DNA of 64,000 nucleotides from Hyparrhenia diplandra. Its lineage: Eukaryota > Streptophyta > Magnoliopsida > Poales > Poaceae. The translations under genes were made by a program, and so were the position numbers. The DNA lies in the NCBI GenBank assembly GCA_015847255.1, contig JADLZK010008248.1, forward strand, positions 1,196,475-1,260,474, in the 5' to 3' direction. Below the pieces are notes generated by a model. The model saw nothing but the letters and a program-made list of their open reading frames with translations, searched no databases and was not told the DNA's origin. Below, piece after piece: positions 34,152 through 44,015 of this stretch (its first letter is position 1; each line of letters begins with the position of its first letter).

Positions 34152-34246
34152 TGTTGTAATCGGGGACGATTAAACAATGAAGTAAACAAGATCAAACCAC
34201 AGAAAGACATAAGATTTAACATGGAAAACCCTCCCAATGTAGGAAG
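34152..34246 (-). repeat. Right (5') LTR of the copia element, truncated
   Basis: Matches the first 95 bp of the left LTR, from TGTTGTAATCGGGGACG to CCCAATGTAGGAAG, then diverges abruptly. The missing outer 120 bp contained the LTR start in transcription direction. Confidence 0.8.
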
Positions 34247-34530
34247 GTGGCTTTCTCTATTTCCCTTGATTGCACATTTCTGGAATATGTGTTACGCTTT
34301 GCGCTTTCTTCTTTACTTCATGCATTTCCACTTGTTTCCGACGCGTTTGTCACGCAAAACATGTTTTCTCAAGAAACAAGTGGAACTAGGTCATAACATA
34401 TGTATATGTGTCATAAGTATGCTTGTTTCTCGGATTTGGATAAAAATTGGCGGTATAAAATGGTCGATAATGACCGCCAACAAGAAGTCGGCCCGCCAAT
34501 GGTGATCGAGCCCTTAGTGAAGAAGGTGAA

Positions 34531-34819
34531 TGTAACGCCCCGACCCGGGATGACCGCTAAGATCCACTCTACACATTGAGTGAACCACACCTGCTAATTA
34601 ATTCTCTTGCGTTTTCATCCTCGCTTCACGCAAAAGGTTGCAACCGGAATTAATCAACCCCCCAGGCCGAAGCTTTTAAGCTGGCTTGCATCTTCCTGGA
34701 TTGGCGAGGTGGTACTACTCCTCCAGCCAAGTGTAATTCGCGATGCTACAGTGCACACGCTACAGTAAGCGCGAAATCGGCCCGGTCCATCATCTTGGCC
34801 CATTTAGCGGGGTCTCACA
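34531..34819. mobile_element. Solo LTR (or TRIM-size LTR), 289 bp, duplication GTGAA
   Basis: Begins TGTAACGCCCCGACCCGGGA and ends GGGGTCTCACA. It is flanked on both sides by GTGAA (34526-34530 and 34820-34824). TG...CA termini plus a 5 bp duplication and no interior identify a solo LTR. Confidence 0.85.
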
Positions 34820-34979
34820 GTGAAGAAGGCCAACTTCTACGCCTTCAAGATCGACGTCATTATGGATATCCTTGCTAAGGGGATACCGTAGAAGCTGGAG
34901 GCCCTCGCGACGGCCAGCGGCATCGTGGTCTAGGCGGCAGGAAGGCGGCGGCGACCGTTACTTTCTTCTTATTTTTACT

Positions 34980-35327
34980 AGTTATCTAGTATTTTCATAT
35001 ACTTCTAAAATATTATCTATTATGTTCAAGTGAACCAGTAGTTTTTTATTCCTCTACGTGTCAATCTTATTTTTCTATCGTTTGTTTTATTGTTCCTTCA
35101 TCTAGAAATCACTATCAGTTCTTATTTCAAACCCGATAGTGGTCTGTGTCCATCAAGATCGCTGCCGGGGAACAATACTACCCAGTAGTGATATGTAAAT
35201 CTTCACTGCCGGTGTTGGTCAAGTCCATGAATTTTTTGATTTTCCTGGCCTGAACGGTTCATCACTGCTGGTGGACTAGATTCTGGCAGTGATGCCGGCG
35301 GTAGTGATGAATGAATTTGTAGTAGTG
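34980..35327. mobile_element. CACTA (En/Spm) transposon terminus
   Basis: The right edge, read on the minus strand, is CACTACTACAAATTCATTCA, the CACTA terminal inverted repeat. It is followed inward by recurring TCACTACCG/CACTGCC(G)-type subterminal words. The opposite terminus was not located. The region 34250-34980, including short + strand coding-like text on either side of the solo LTR (KKANFYAFKIDVIMDILAKG), may be its interior. Confidence 0.6.
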
Positions 35328-35394
35328 CTTCGTTATGTCTATGTGGGTGCAACTTGACTGCCTTGTCTAGTTGCAATCCTAGAGATGGGTTTAA

Positions 35395-35615
35395 GGGGGT
35401 GTTTGGTTGGTGCCGAGGCTCGCCATGTCAAACCTGCGGCCGCCACACGGACATGGCGGGTGTTTGGTTGTTGCACTAATCGTACGCCATAAAGCACTCA
35501 TCGTTTGCATGCCTTCGTTATTTTCGCCACACTTGTGGCGGCCGTTTTCGTCCGATCTAAAGTTCGGCGGCGCCACAACGCATGCGGTAGTGATGGCCGT
35601 AAACCAAGCAGGCCC
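35395..35615. mobile_element. Tourist/PIF-Harbinger-like MITE, 221 bp, TAA duplication
   Basis: The left end GGGGGTGTTTGGTTGG is mirrored by GTAAACCAAGCAGGCCC. TAA is present on both sides (35392-35394 and 35616-35618). The interior is GC-rich for a MITE and non-coding. Confidence 0.8.
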
Positions 35616-36389
35616 TAAGACTTGTAGTCGTTGTTGTTAATACTCTAACTTTTAATGTGCAACCCCTGAGCCCCACGGGAATTTTGGGCCTCCTAGGGGT
35701 TCGTGCTTTCGCTGCGCCCTAGACCGAGTGGTTGGAGAAGTGTGGTAATTTTTGCAAAAAAGGCCCATCACTTTTCGATAATTCAACTTGCAATCTTTTT
35801 TTTTTTTTTTTTTTGCAAAAACACCCCAGCGTCCCCCCTCCCCACGGCCCCGTGCCCTCTCGAACACGCCTTCACCCCTCCTCCCTCCCCCGCCGCCCCT
35901 CCCACCGTTCTACGGCTCCACGCCCTTTGCCGCCATCCATCTCCTATGCCGCACCTCCACTCCCAACCTTCGCCCTTGCCGATCGGGGCCACGCATGGAG
36001 GCGTCGTAAGAGGCGGCGTGTGGAGACAGAATGGCGGCCACGGCGTCCCAGGCGGCGGTGTGGTTGTGTAGGCGACGGGGCGGCCGGAGCGGCGGTAGAG
36101 GAGGTTTAGGCGACGCTGTGGCGAAGGAGGAGTGGCCGCTGGCAGCGTTGCACCGAGCCGTCCTAGGAGCGGTGTGTGGTGGCCTGCTGGCCGAGGAGCC
36201 GGAGGCGGCGTGTGCGGAGGCACCATGGCCTTGGGATGGACTGGGCTGGGCTGATGTCACCTATGCTGGACTAGGCCTTCCTCTTTTGTTTCCCAAGGTA
36301 GCCCGCAGAGTTGCTGTGAAGATAACAAAGTCAAAGAATAACAATCAAGGAGACTAGGACGAGACGATCTGGACACGAAAATTAGACAA
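35616..36389. other. Intergenic, GC-rich patch with T18 run
   Basis: A T-run at 35797-35814 is followed by a C-rich then G-rich segment (35820-36260) giving long Pro/Ala/Arg frames on several strands. A + frame from 36031 (MAATASQAAVWLCRRRGG) has no recognised domain. It may be a captured first-exon fragment, but I do not call a gene. Confidence 0.4.
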
Positions 36390-37480
36390 ATATTTGTGGT
36401 ACGAGAGGTTCACATAAGTGTTTTATTCTTGATTGCCTCCTGGCCTCTCCTCTCGACTAATAAACTTCCATGCATACAAGCCGAACACGCATGCTTAACA
36501 ATTTTCATGACACGATACAAGTAAGCTACTGGGACAGATCATATCGTTGTTCGGGCGGAGATCATTGCTGGGTCGGAGCGCTAGCAGCAGCAACAGTCAC
36601 AGAGGTGTGGCATCTGCTTTCCGCATAGTCACAGCAGCACCAGCATTGGAAAAGTTGACAGAAGCCACCAATGTTGTCGCTGCTTTCGTCTCTGCATATA
36701 TCCGAGCATTGGTACTCGTTAATACCTCTCCAGCACGCCCCTTTATAATTGCCACTCAGGTGGTCCTCGCAAGCAGCGTGCACCGAATCTGCATGGATCC
36801 GATCCAGCCATGTAAACATATATGCAACAAATAAAGGTCATGTGCTATCTGATCCAGCCGCGAGTGTGTGTACGTACCTCCACTAATGACGAGTAGGAGG
36901 ACGACGAGTAGGAGGACGCCAGAGACAACGCCCGAGACATTCTTTGCTGATGGCGTCATTGCTTGTTTCTGGGTGGAAGTTGGTACGTGGAAGAAGATTG
37001 AGCCAGCAGCCAATTATATACATGTCCAAGAGCCGCGTATTTTCGATAAACAAAGGAAAAATTATCACTACCCAATGGGTGGATCCATCGGACTTGCCAA
37101 GAATGCGGGGAAAATAAGGCAACTCTAGAAACTATGGTAGTAATTTCCTCTCCTAAGCCCTATGATCGCCTAGTGTTTTCCGCTGCACAAGAAGTGGAAG
37201 CACAGCTAGCAGAACCACGTGAAAGATGGAATATATACTATGTGATGTGATAGATGACCTAAGCCTATCTTAAGAAGAAATGATTCTCAAGAATGCTCGC
37301 AATTATTTCTTTCTTTAACATTCACTCTGCTTATTCGGATCCTGGACTTAATATATCTTAAGAAAAAACAAAGGGAGTTTTTTAGCCTATGCCTGTTGTA
37401 ATCTTGTTGCCCTCCATGGGAATAAATTTCGTTACCTACAATGTTTGGCCAGCCTGGCTCGACTGGGCACATTTGGATTC
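36390..37480. repeat. Duplicated defensin block, copy C
   Basis: Matches blocks A and B across the defensin exons, the intron and about 500 bp of 5' flank. Its left edge (ATATTTGTGGTACGA and ATAAACTTCC) matches 11110-11205, the part of block A left of element 2. It is more diverged from A and B than those are from each other. Confidence 0.75.
36562..36959 (-). CDS. Defensin-like secreted cysteine-rich peptide, copy C (intact)
   Basis: Two exons on the minus strand, 36878-36959 and 36562-36788, with a GT-AG intron of 89 bp. Joined they give 102 residues. The chosen ATG lies in the same context as in copy B and opens a signal peptide (MTPSAKNVSGVVSGVLLLVV). The mature part has SGNYKGACW, CSDIC, DNIGGFC and FQCWCCC, that is the GxC, CxxxC and CxC signature of the plant defensin / gamma-thionin fold. 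Ten cysteines are present, including a CWCCC cluster and one in the C-terminal tail, rather than the usual eight. Defensin-like peptides act outside the cell in antimicrobial defence or reproductive signalling; which applies here cannot be told. This is the only one of three copies with intact start, splice sites and frame. Confidence 0.8.
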
Positions 37481-37699
37481 ACCATGCTGTTGCTCGGCTT
37501 CTCACTCAACCATAAGATCCTCTCCTAGAAACAACAATACCTGCTGCATCTGATCACCATTACATATTATATCTACATCTCTAAAGTGATTTTTTTCTGT
37601 TAACTTGGCAGATTTACCATGAATTTGTATCTGCATACTAAAAATCACAAAAGCCCTGATTTTTTGGTGGTTTGGTTATTCGTCTCTTCCTAGCTTTTT

Positions 37700-37819
37700 T
37701 TCTGTTTGAGTTGACCCCTCTTGTCTTAATCCCAGCCTTGAGGGGTCCATGTATAGACCATTTATTTCTTCCATATAATACAAAGATGCGGAGCTCTCCT
37801 GCATGTTTGAGAAAAAAAA
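37700..37819 (+). mobile_element. LINE 3' tail fragment
   Basis: The text from about 37725 through ATAATACAAAGATGCGGAGC and CTCTCCTGCATGTTTGAG to an A-run at 37811-37819 is the 3' UTR end typical of grass LINEs. No coding part is retained. Confidence 0.5.
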
Positions 37820-38199
37820 ATCACCAAAAACTCGTGGAACGCATTAGCTTAATTAAAATAAAGTTTATAGAATTTGTATAGTTTCCTTTTTTGTTTTCAG
37901 TGAAGTTGAAGGTCCAAATAGGCTTATAACGACCGTCAACAAGGAGCTTGGCTGCTTGAACCACAATAAGTCTTTCTAGAAATCAAAAGGATTTTTTTTT
38001 TTTTTTCAATCACTGGTGTCATCTATTGAACCATGTGTCGGTAAGATACATAATTGTTACAAGTTGAATGTTTTCCTTGTGATAAAGAAAAGTTATGTGA
38101 CTATATAACACACTAGTACTTTGACATGTTCTATCAGATTCCGCATACCGCGCGCTCCACCTTGGATAGCAGCCAATGCTAGGATGCCGCTGGGTCGGG

Positions 38200-38775
38200 A
38201 CACACGGGCACCGTTGAGCGTAAAGCTCGCCCTATGGCTGGCTATCTCGTCGGGCGACAATGGACAGCGTATCGCCATAGGAGGCACGGCCGGGGAAGCG
38301 CACGACGGTTGCCTCCTCCGTGACCGGGAGCCGTAAATGATGGACCATATAATGGTCGGCGCTCATATACTCGGGCAGCTATGGTGCTTGGCGGCCACGC
38401 CTTGGGCAAGAGTTTGTCGTCGCCTGTGGGGGCTTTATTGATTGGTGGCATGAGTGGACATCCCACTGGGACGAGGGACCTCCCGCAGGGGGGCTGACTC
38501 CCTCTTCACGCTGATCACATGGGAGGCGTGGAAGGAGAGGAACGCCAGGCTTCCGAGGCGCGAGCACGGATGTTCACGCACTCACCCCCGTGGTAAAGAG
38601 AGATCACCGATCAATGGGTCTTGCCGGTGCTGTGAAACTTGGTTGTTTGATGCAGTGAGTAGTTGCTTAATGCGTTGTGTGAGTTGGGGCGTGTAAACGC
38701 CGTTGTTTTAACAAAAACTTCTAATTCCTTTCTTAATATAAAAACACGCAAGGCTCTTTGCGAAAAAAAAAAAAA
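38200..38775 (+). mobile_element. 5'-truncated LINE, zf-RVT end and A-tail
   Basis: Across frames the + strand reads a CLLRDREP...MMDHIM segment, QLWCLAATPWARVCRRLWGL and FTLITWEAWKERNARLPRRE, the C-terminal end of plant LINE ORF2. The 3' UTR with TTAATATAAAAACACGCAAG then GCTCTTTGCG and an A-run at 38762-38775 follows. Frameshifts are present. Confidence 0.75.
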
Positions 38776-39928
38776 AGAAAGAGGTTGGAGAAGGGGAACA
38801 TGTTGACAATGGATCTCATATAGACGAGTCTATGCCAATGCATTAGGCCAATCTATTGTAGTCCTATGCTAAACTTAGTGCTGCTGCCAAACTTGAAGTT
38901 TGTTGCCGTGTCCTATCCTATTGTGAACCTTTAGAACTTGTGACTTTGGTTGATCTGATCATGGCAGCCATTCTGGGGAACCTAAATGTAGAACTGTTCG
39001 TTTGAGAAATGGATGACTACTGATATGTTATATATTTTCATTTTCTAATTTATGAAGTTCACGTGAGTTGTATGGATTGAAACAATGGTGAAGCTAGTGG
39101 GAGAGGGTGGAATTAATAACAGGAAAAAACTATACACGAGGAACAGGATTGCTGAAGCTATAAGCTTATATATCCCGAGTGTCTTTTGTTTGTAATCTCC
39201 CAAGTGTCTTCTGTTTATAATAATTTCCCGAGTGTCTTTCGTCTATAAGCACCGGGAAAACATGAAAACAAGGCCAAGTGTTTGTTCCAGTGGGACGGAC
39301 AGTTAGTGTGTGGTTTGTTCCCGAAAAGTTTAGTATACCGAGTGTTCTAACCCGAGCACTCGGGAAACTAAAACTTTCCGTCTTTGTATGTCGTCAAATG
39401 TCTAGTCTCGGGAAAGGCTCTTGTGTCAGTCATGTTAACCTAAACCATGTATCATGTTTTCCCCATTAGCAATAAAAATATAGTTTTTATATCAATTCTA
39501 TGTTTAATTAGACGTATCAGCGTGTGATCCGAACACAAATACATGTGATTAATGGTCCTTATAAATGGGGGTCTAACAACTTCCATTCCAAACGAGCCAA
39601 TAACGTGCGGTTCCTGCAATCCAAACAGTAGACACCGACATGTGGGACCCACATAATAGATAGACAGGGAAGCATAAAGAAACGAGGGGACCACATCAGG
39701 GCAAGGACAGATCGCACGGCCACAAATTCGAGTGGAAGATGTCTTCCTTTCACTTTGAGTGGAAGATGCCTTCCTTTCACTCGTGTGAAACACAAATTTA
39801 TACCAAATAATAATGTTATATAAGCGGTGGGTCGACCACTCTCACAATATAGGCTGACATGAGTGCCTGATTTGGCGTGCGCAATGCGTTGTCCGATGTT
39901 AGAGCCTAGTTCTTTTTTTTTTTTTGTT
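38776..39928. other. Intergenic, no gene seen
   Basis: AT-rich DNA. Between 39170 and 39440 words like CCGAGTGTCTT recur (39175, 39202, 39230, 39340), a pattern seen in CACTA subterminal regions, but no CACTA terminus was found. The short frames have no domain. Confidence 0.4.
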
Positions 39929-40252
39929 TGTGAAAAACCCATGAAAATCACACCAAAAATGTCATCTAAATTCACCAAAAAATTCACACATGTATATGAT
40001 ATGATGGTACACAACCTTGTAAAATATCTTATCCAAACTCGACTTCGTTTGTGAGATATAAAAATAACAAATTTAAGCCAGAAAAGTTGTCCGGATAATT
40101 TGTTAGAAATTTGTTATTTTTATATCTCACAAACTAAATGGAGTTTGGACAAGATATTTTATAGGGTTGTGTATCATCATATCATGTACATATGTGATTT
40201 TTTTGATGAATTTAGACAACTTTTTTTACCATGGTTTCCACGGGTTTTCACA
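39929..40252. mobile_element. Foldback element, arms of about 150 bp
   Basis: 39929-40085 is the imperfect reverse complement of 40102-40252. Shared words: TTTGTGAGATATAAAAATAA and its complement around the centre, ATGATATGATG/CATCATATCAT, and TGTGAAAA at the left edge with TTTTCACA at the right. The unit is non-coding. A flanking direct repeat of about 30 bp (39886-39914 and 40274-40304, with TGTTAGAGCCT and TAGTTCTT) is longer than a transposase duplication. Confidence 0.75.
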
Positions 40253-40981
40253 GCAAGTTGATTTCCATAGCATACGTTGTCATGTTAGAGCCTACCTAGT
40301 TCTTGTGTTGTGCATCTAACAATAAACTGAGTTGGGCTGGTCGGTGTGGCGGCCCATTATGTTTCATATTCTTATGCTCGTCACAGTTTATGAATTCCTT
40401 CTCTATTCTTTTAGTCTAAAATCTAGGAGTATATCATTACCATTTTTAACCCAAAATAATGCTCTGGATCCAGAAAAAGTCAAATGCGCCCAGCCTATAT
40501 TTTTTCATATAAACTGAGACCATAAAAAGTCAAATGAACCTATATTAACTATTCCCATTTGTTTGCCTTCACTCATTTTCTTAATTTTCATGTCCTCATC
40601 TTTTTATTCTGATAAAAGCATGGATAGGCTCTATCACTTGATTATGAAACGATGACCTACCTAAACGTGTCCTCTCTTCGTCAAACAGGCGGCAGCCGGC
40701 AGGCAGTGCATGGCCTGCATAAAACAATTAAGAGGGGCACTAATAATGTCGTTTCTTTCCAATCCCGGTGAAGTCTCCGCGTGAAGTAAAAACACGGCAA
40801 GGACGTGTTGCCAACGAGCATAGAGCGAAGTCAACATGGAGAGAACAACGCACAGCCCTTCTGGTTATCCCATCTGCATCTTCTAGCTACATGCCGGGGT
40901 TGACCTTGCCGATTGGATGGGTTGTGCCGCGGTGGACAATTTTTTTTTTTTTTTTTTTTTTTGACAACAACGTATGTTATA
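40253..40981. other. Intergenic, no gene seen
   Basis: AT-rich sequence with short frames only. A T-run at 40941-40962 lies just left of the Helitron boundary. Confidence 0.4.
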
Positions 40982-41327
40982 CTAGATGAATTCAGCGTGT
41001 TGCTGCGGGTAGTGCATAAAAGTAAATTTAATCTAGCTAAAAGGAGTTTAAAAATATTTTCAATAATGAACTAACGAAAAGACATCATCTTAATCTCTTG
41101 GATCTTCAATTTCAAAGAAAACATAGGTCACTAACTTGTGGAGGATAATTTTTAAAATTTAATCTACAACACAAAAATTATCGGTTTATGTAAGAATAGA
41201 TTTGAGAAAGTACTAACCTGCTAATGATCCAACATAACTTCGGTGTTAATTTGTCTTCTCGTAATATATGTAACTTCAAAAAAATCTAAACGTGTTTGCT
41301 GCAGGAATTTAAGTTTAGTTTTTTAGT

Positions 41328-41409
41328 GATCATTTGACGATGGAAAGAAAGATATAAACATGTGAGTTGATCATTTGATGATGAAAAGAAAGATATAAAC
41401 ATGTGAGTT
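41328..41409. repeat. Tandem duplication, 2 x 41 bp
   Basis: 41328-41368 and 41369-41409 are adjacent copies beginning GATCATTTGA and ending CATGTGAGTT, differing at only two bases. They lie within the short Helitron. Confidence 0.9.
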
Positions 41410-41637
41410 ATTTAATGAGAATTTTCAACAAAAAACCTTAAGGTCTCAAGGATCAAGAAAGCGATACCCCATGCATTGCCACAAAAATTGTTGATGGTTT
41501 AAAATAAGATTATTTATATAAAGGGATAAACAATTATAAGTTAATGTTAGTAGATGACGCGCATAATGCTAGTGGATGATGTGTCTTGCTTGTATGTGGA
41601 TTATAATTGCAAATGTTAGTTGACCATAAATACGACT

Positions 41638-41751
41638 GTTAGTGGAATGATGAGGTGGATAGCTTGCATGTTGAAAGAATTAGCTAGTGGGGTTGTTAGT
41701 GGCATGATGAGGTGGATAGCTTGCATGTTGAGAGAATTAGCTAGTGGGGTT
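41638..41751. repeat. Tandem duplication, 2 x 57 bp
   Basis: 41638-41694 and 41695-41751 both start GTTAGTGG and end TTAGCTAGTGGGG. They differ at two or three bases. Located near the 5' end of the short Helitron. Confidence 0.9.
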
Positions 41752-41772
41752 TGTCTATATAGGTGTAGTAGA

Positions 41773-43320
41773 TTAAAGCGGCAAAATTACATGGCAGTCC
41801 TCGAAAAGAGGACGTGATACATAAAGGTCCTGTGACCGGGAAAAAACAGAGCAACGTCGACTGAAGCACCAAGAAGGATGAATCTGCCAAGTGAGGGGTA
41901 TACATAGAGGCGTCGAAGACGTGAGCACCCGGATGGATTGGCCTCGCGAAGCGATGGCTAAGAGAGGGTTGACTAAGGCGTCCAGGAAAAAACATGCCGG
42001 CATCCAAAGAATATTGTTGATGACGTCACCGGATGTAGTAGAAACTCGAGCCGAGAACCCTGGTGAAAGCAGATTCATCTAACCAGCACCATGGAAGAAG
42101 CTCTTTAGTTAGAGTGGTGGACATCAGGACCGGCCGCTGTGTATGCAACACACATCAACTAGAAGAAGCATGCGGGACGTGTGGCTCCCCAACCTCGGAT
42201 AGGCCTGAGCAATGAGCAACCCACCCTCCATTCCTAATGAGTGGAGCCAGGAGAGCCATGTTGATGACTTCCCTGCCACACAGAAGGAGCACCTGCATGT
42301 GTACCACGCGTTAGCCTGCATGCCTTCCGTGTTGGATCAACTGAACCACGTGCATAGGTGATGGGTCCCACAGCATGACAAGCTGACCCCACCACACAGT
42401 GCCTCCCCATGTGAGCGCTTGGAGTGCATTGAGCTGCGCAACCCCGACTTCACAGCGGAAGAACAACACCCCGTCGCCGTATTCATGGTGGTCGGCGTCC
42501 TCGGTCAGATGGAGTCCCCGCTGGTCTCTATGGAGACGTTTGTCGCCGGCCGGTGAAGCCGGATGGCGCCCGTGCGCCATTTTAATGTGGAGCAGCAGCA
42601 CGCATTACACGGCGCGCCGTCACCAAGGACGTGTGTATCATCCACGGCCGCCCCAATGTCCCAGTCGTCGTTGCCTGCAACTAGAAGCACAACCTGGGCG
42701 CTGTAAATCCAGATGCGATTCTAGCAGTCCAGGATGGCCAGCGGGCTTGGATGCCGGTATGATGTGGCCGTCTACTTCGCCATGTCCATGCATATCAGGT
42801 AGTTGTCGCCGGTGTTGCTGAAGCTATTGTTGTCCATGCCTCCGCCTCCACTCGATGAGTGCCACGCCGCCTAGAGGGCCGAGAGAGCGAGGAAGGTGGA
42901 AGCATGAAAGAGTAGACATGCTTCATTGAAGTACTCACCACGCCGAATTGGAAGAGACCCCGGCAGCCACCATGGCCGCGAGCTGTCCGCCCACCTCCAT
43001 CACAACGTAGATGAGGAGGATAGATATCCTCAAACTCCCATGAAAAGGGTTTATACCACTAGGGGAATAATACAAGAAGATGAAGAGGGGAGAGGAGGGA
43101 ACTCTAGGAAGGGAAGGGGGCTGGGCCACCTGCCCCGCTCCGACAGAGCGCCGGAGAAGAGGAACAGGGGCGGCGTCGAAGTTTGACTGGGAGGTCTTGG
43201 AAAAGGAGAAGAAGGTTACTACTGTGAGCGGTACTACTACGAGCTTGGTAGACCAAGCGACAATTTTGCTTCAACTGTACTGTAGTCATAAGTTCATCCA
43301 TGGTTTAAATATTTGGTAAG
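41773..43320 (-). other. Gene-like or retroelement-like GC-moderate region, unassigned
   Basis: On the minus strand 43130-42935 opens with a promoter/UTR-like C-rich leader, then MEVGGQLAAMVAAGVSSNSA next to a possible GT donor. A second possible start at about 42840 (MDNNSFSNTGDNYLICMDMA) follows, and frames to about 41760 continue with stops and shifts (VVLLVAGNDDWDIGAAVDDT, for example). The composition and spacing resemble a decayed gene or a pol-less retroelement, but no domain is recognised and no LTR pair was found. I do not call a CDS. Confidence 0.3.
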
Positions 43321-43981
43321 GAATATATTTCCTCACATACCTTTCTTTTTAAAAAAATGGAACGTTTAACTCACATACACACTCACGTGCACAAATCATA
43401 AACACTATAAATTTCTCTAAAAAGAATTGTACCGATAAATCATAAACACTACTATAGAAATTACTTTTAGAGATGACTGGAAAACCTCTATAGACGTGGT
43501 TGAGCCGGTAGCCTCTACCTTTGTGCCCCTAGACGACTGTCCAGTTGTCCTTACAAAACTGACTTTAGAGAAGGATGGAAATACGAGCTGCCTCTACAAA
43601 TAGATTTCTAGACATGGCTACTGTTCCCAACTGCATCTCTAAATATATTTTGCAGAGGCGGTTGAGAATTCCAGCTGTCTATGAAAAACAATTTCTTCCT
43701 AGCTGGTTCTAGAAACATTTTCCAGTGAGCGTCTGCGTTGTACTATGTAATCTCAAAAAAAAAATTAAAATTGACATTCCAAATTCTGAATAAATACCGA
43801 AGTACCTTTACAAACCCTATTGTTGTCTTGTTACCCTCATTTGGCGCTCTTGCTTGTACCGTGGAGCTTTACACTTGGAGCATACAGCCATCTTTATTTT
43901 TATCTCTACAATACAATATGCAATCATAAGAACACGTATGAATTATTTGCTTGGCTAGGTCTTTCTTTTGAACTCGTTATG

Positions 43982-44015
<34 letters not shown>

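Larger units (their letters stand above)
23697..34246 (-). mobile_element. Ty1-copia retrotransposon carrying two nested insertions
   Basis: The left LTR (23697-23910), RNase H, RT, integrase, protease and gag follow in the order expected for a minus-strand copia element, then the PBS and the start of the right LTR. The coding region is interrupted at 25753-26962 by a one-LTR unit and at 27176-32135 by a LINE. Removing both joins copia sequence smoothly. At the LINE site the integrase text AYAHV continues into DNEKLEPRAIKC. Stops and frameshifts are frequent, so the element is inactive. The right LTR is cut at 34246. Confidence 0.9.
40982..41772 (-). mobile_element. Short non-autonomous Helitron, 791 bp
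   Basis: On the minus strand the 5' end is TCTACTACACCTATATAGAC preceded by A. The 3' end has a hairpin-capable CCCGCAGCAACACGCTG, then CTAG followed by T. Insertion between A and T with 5' TC and 3' CTAG is the Helitron rule. The interior carries two independent tandem duplications and no coding region. Confidence 0.65.

Noticed and set aside
35783..36357. ORFs of 108-147 codons around 36 kb
   Set aside because: Pro/Ala/Arg-rich composition on several frames at once and no recognisable domain.
36756..37013. 85-codon minus ORF starting MAAGSIFFHVPT at defensin copy C
   Set aside because: It starts upstream of the conserved ATG and reads through the intron. Comparison with copy B supports the ATG at 36957-36959 and a spliced product.
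41328..41751. CRISPR-like array
   Set aside because: Only two adjacent tandem copies with no spacers, in a plant nuclear context.
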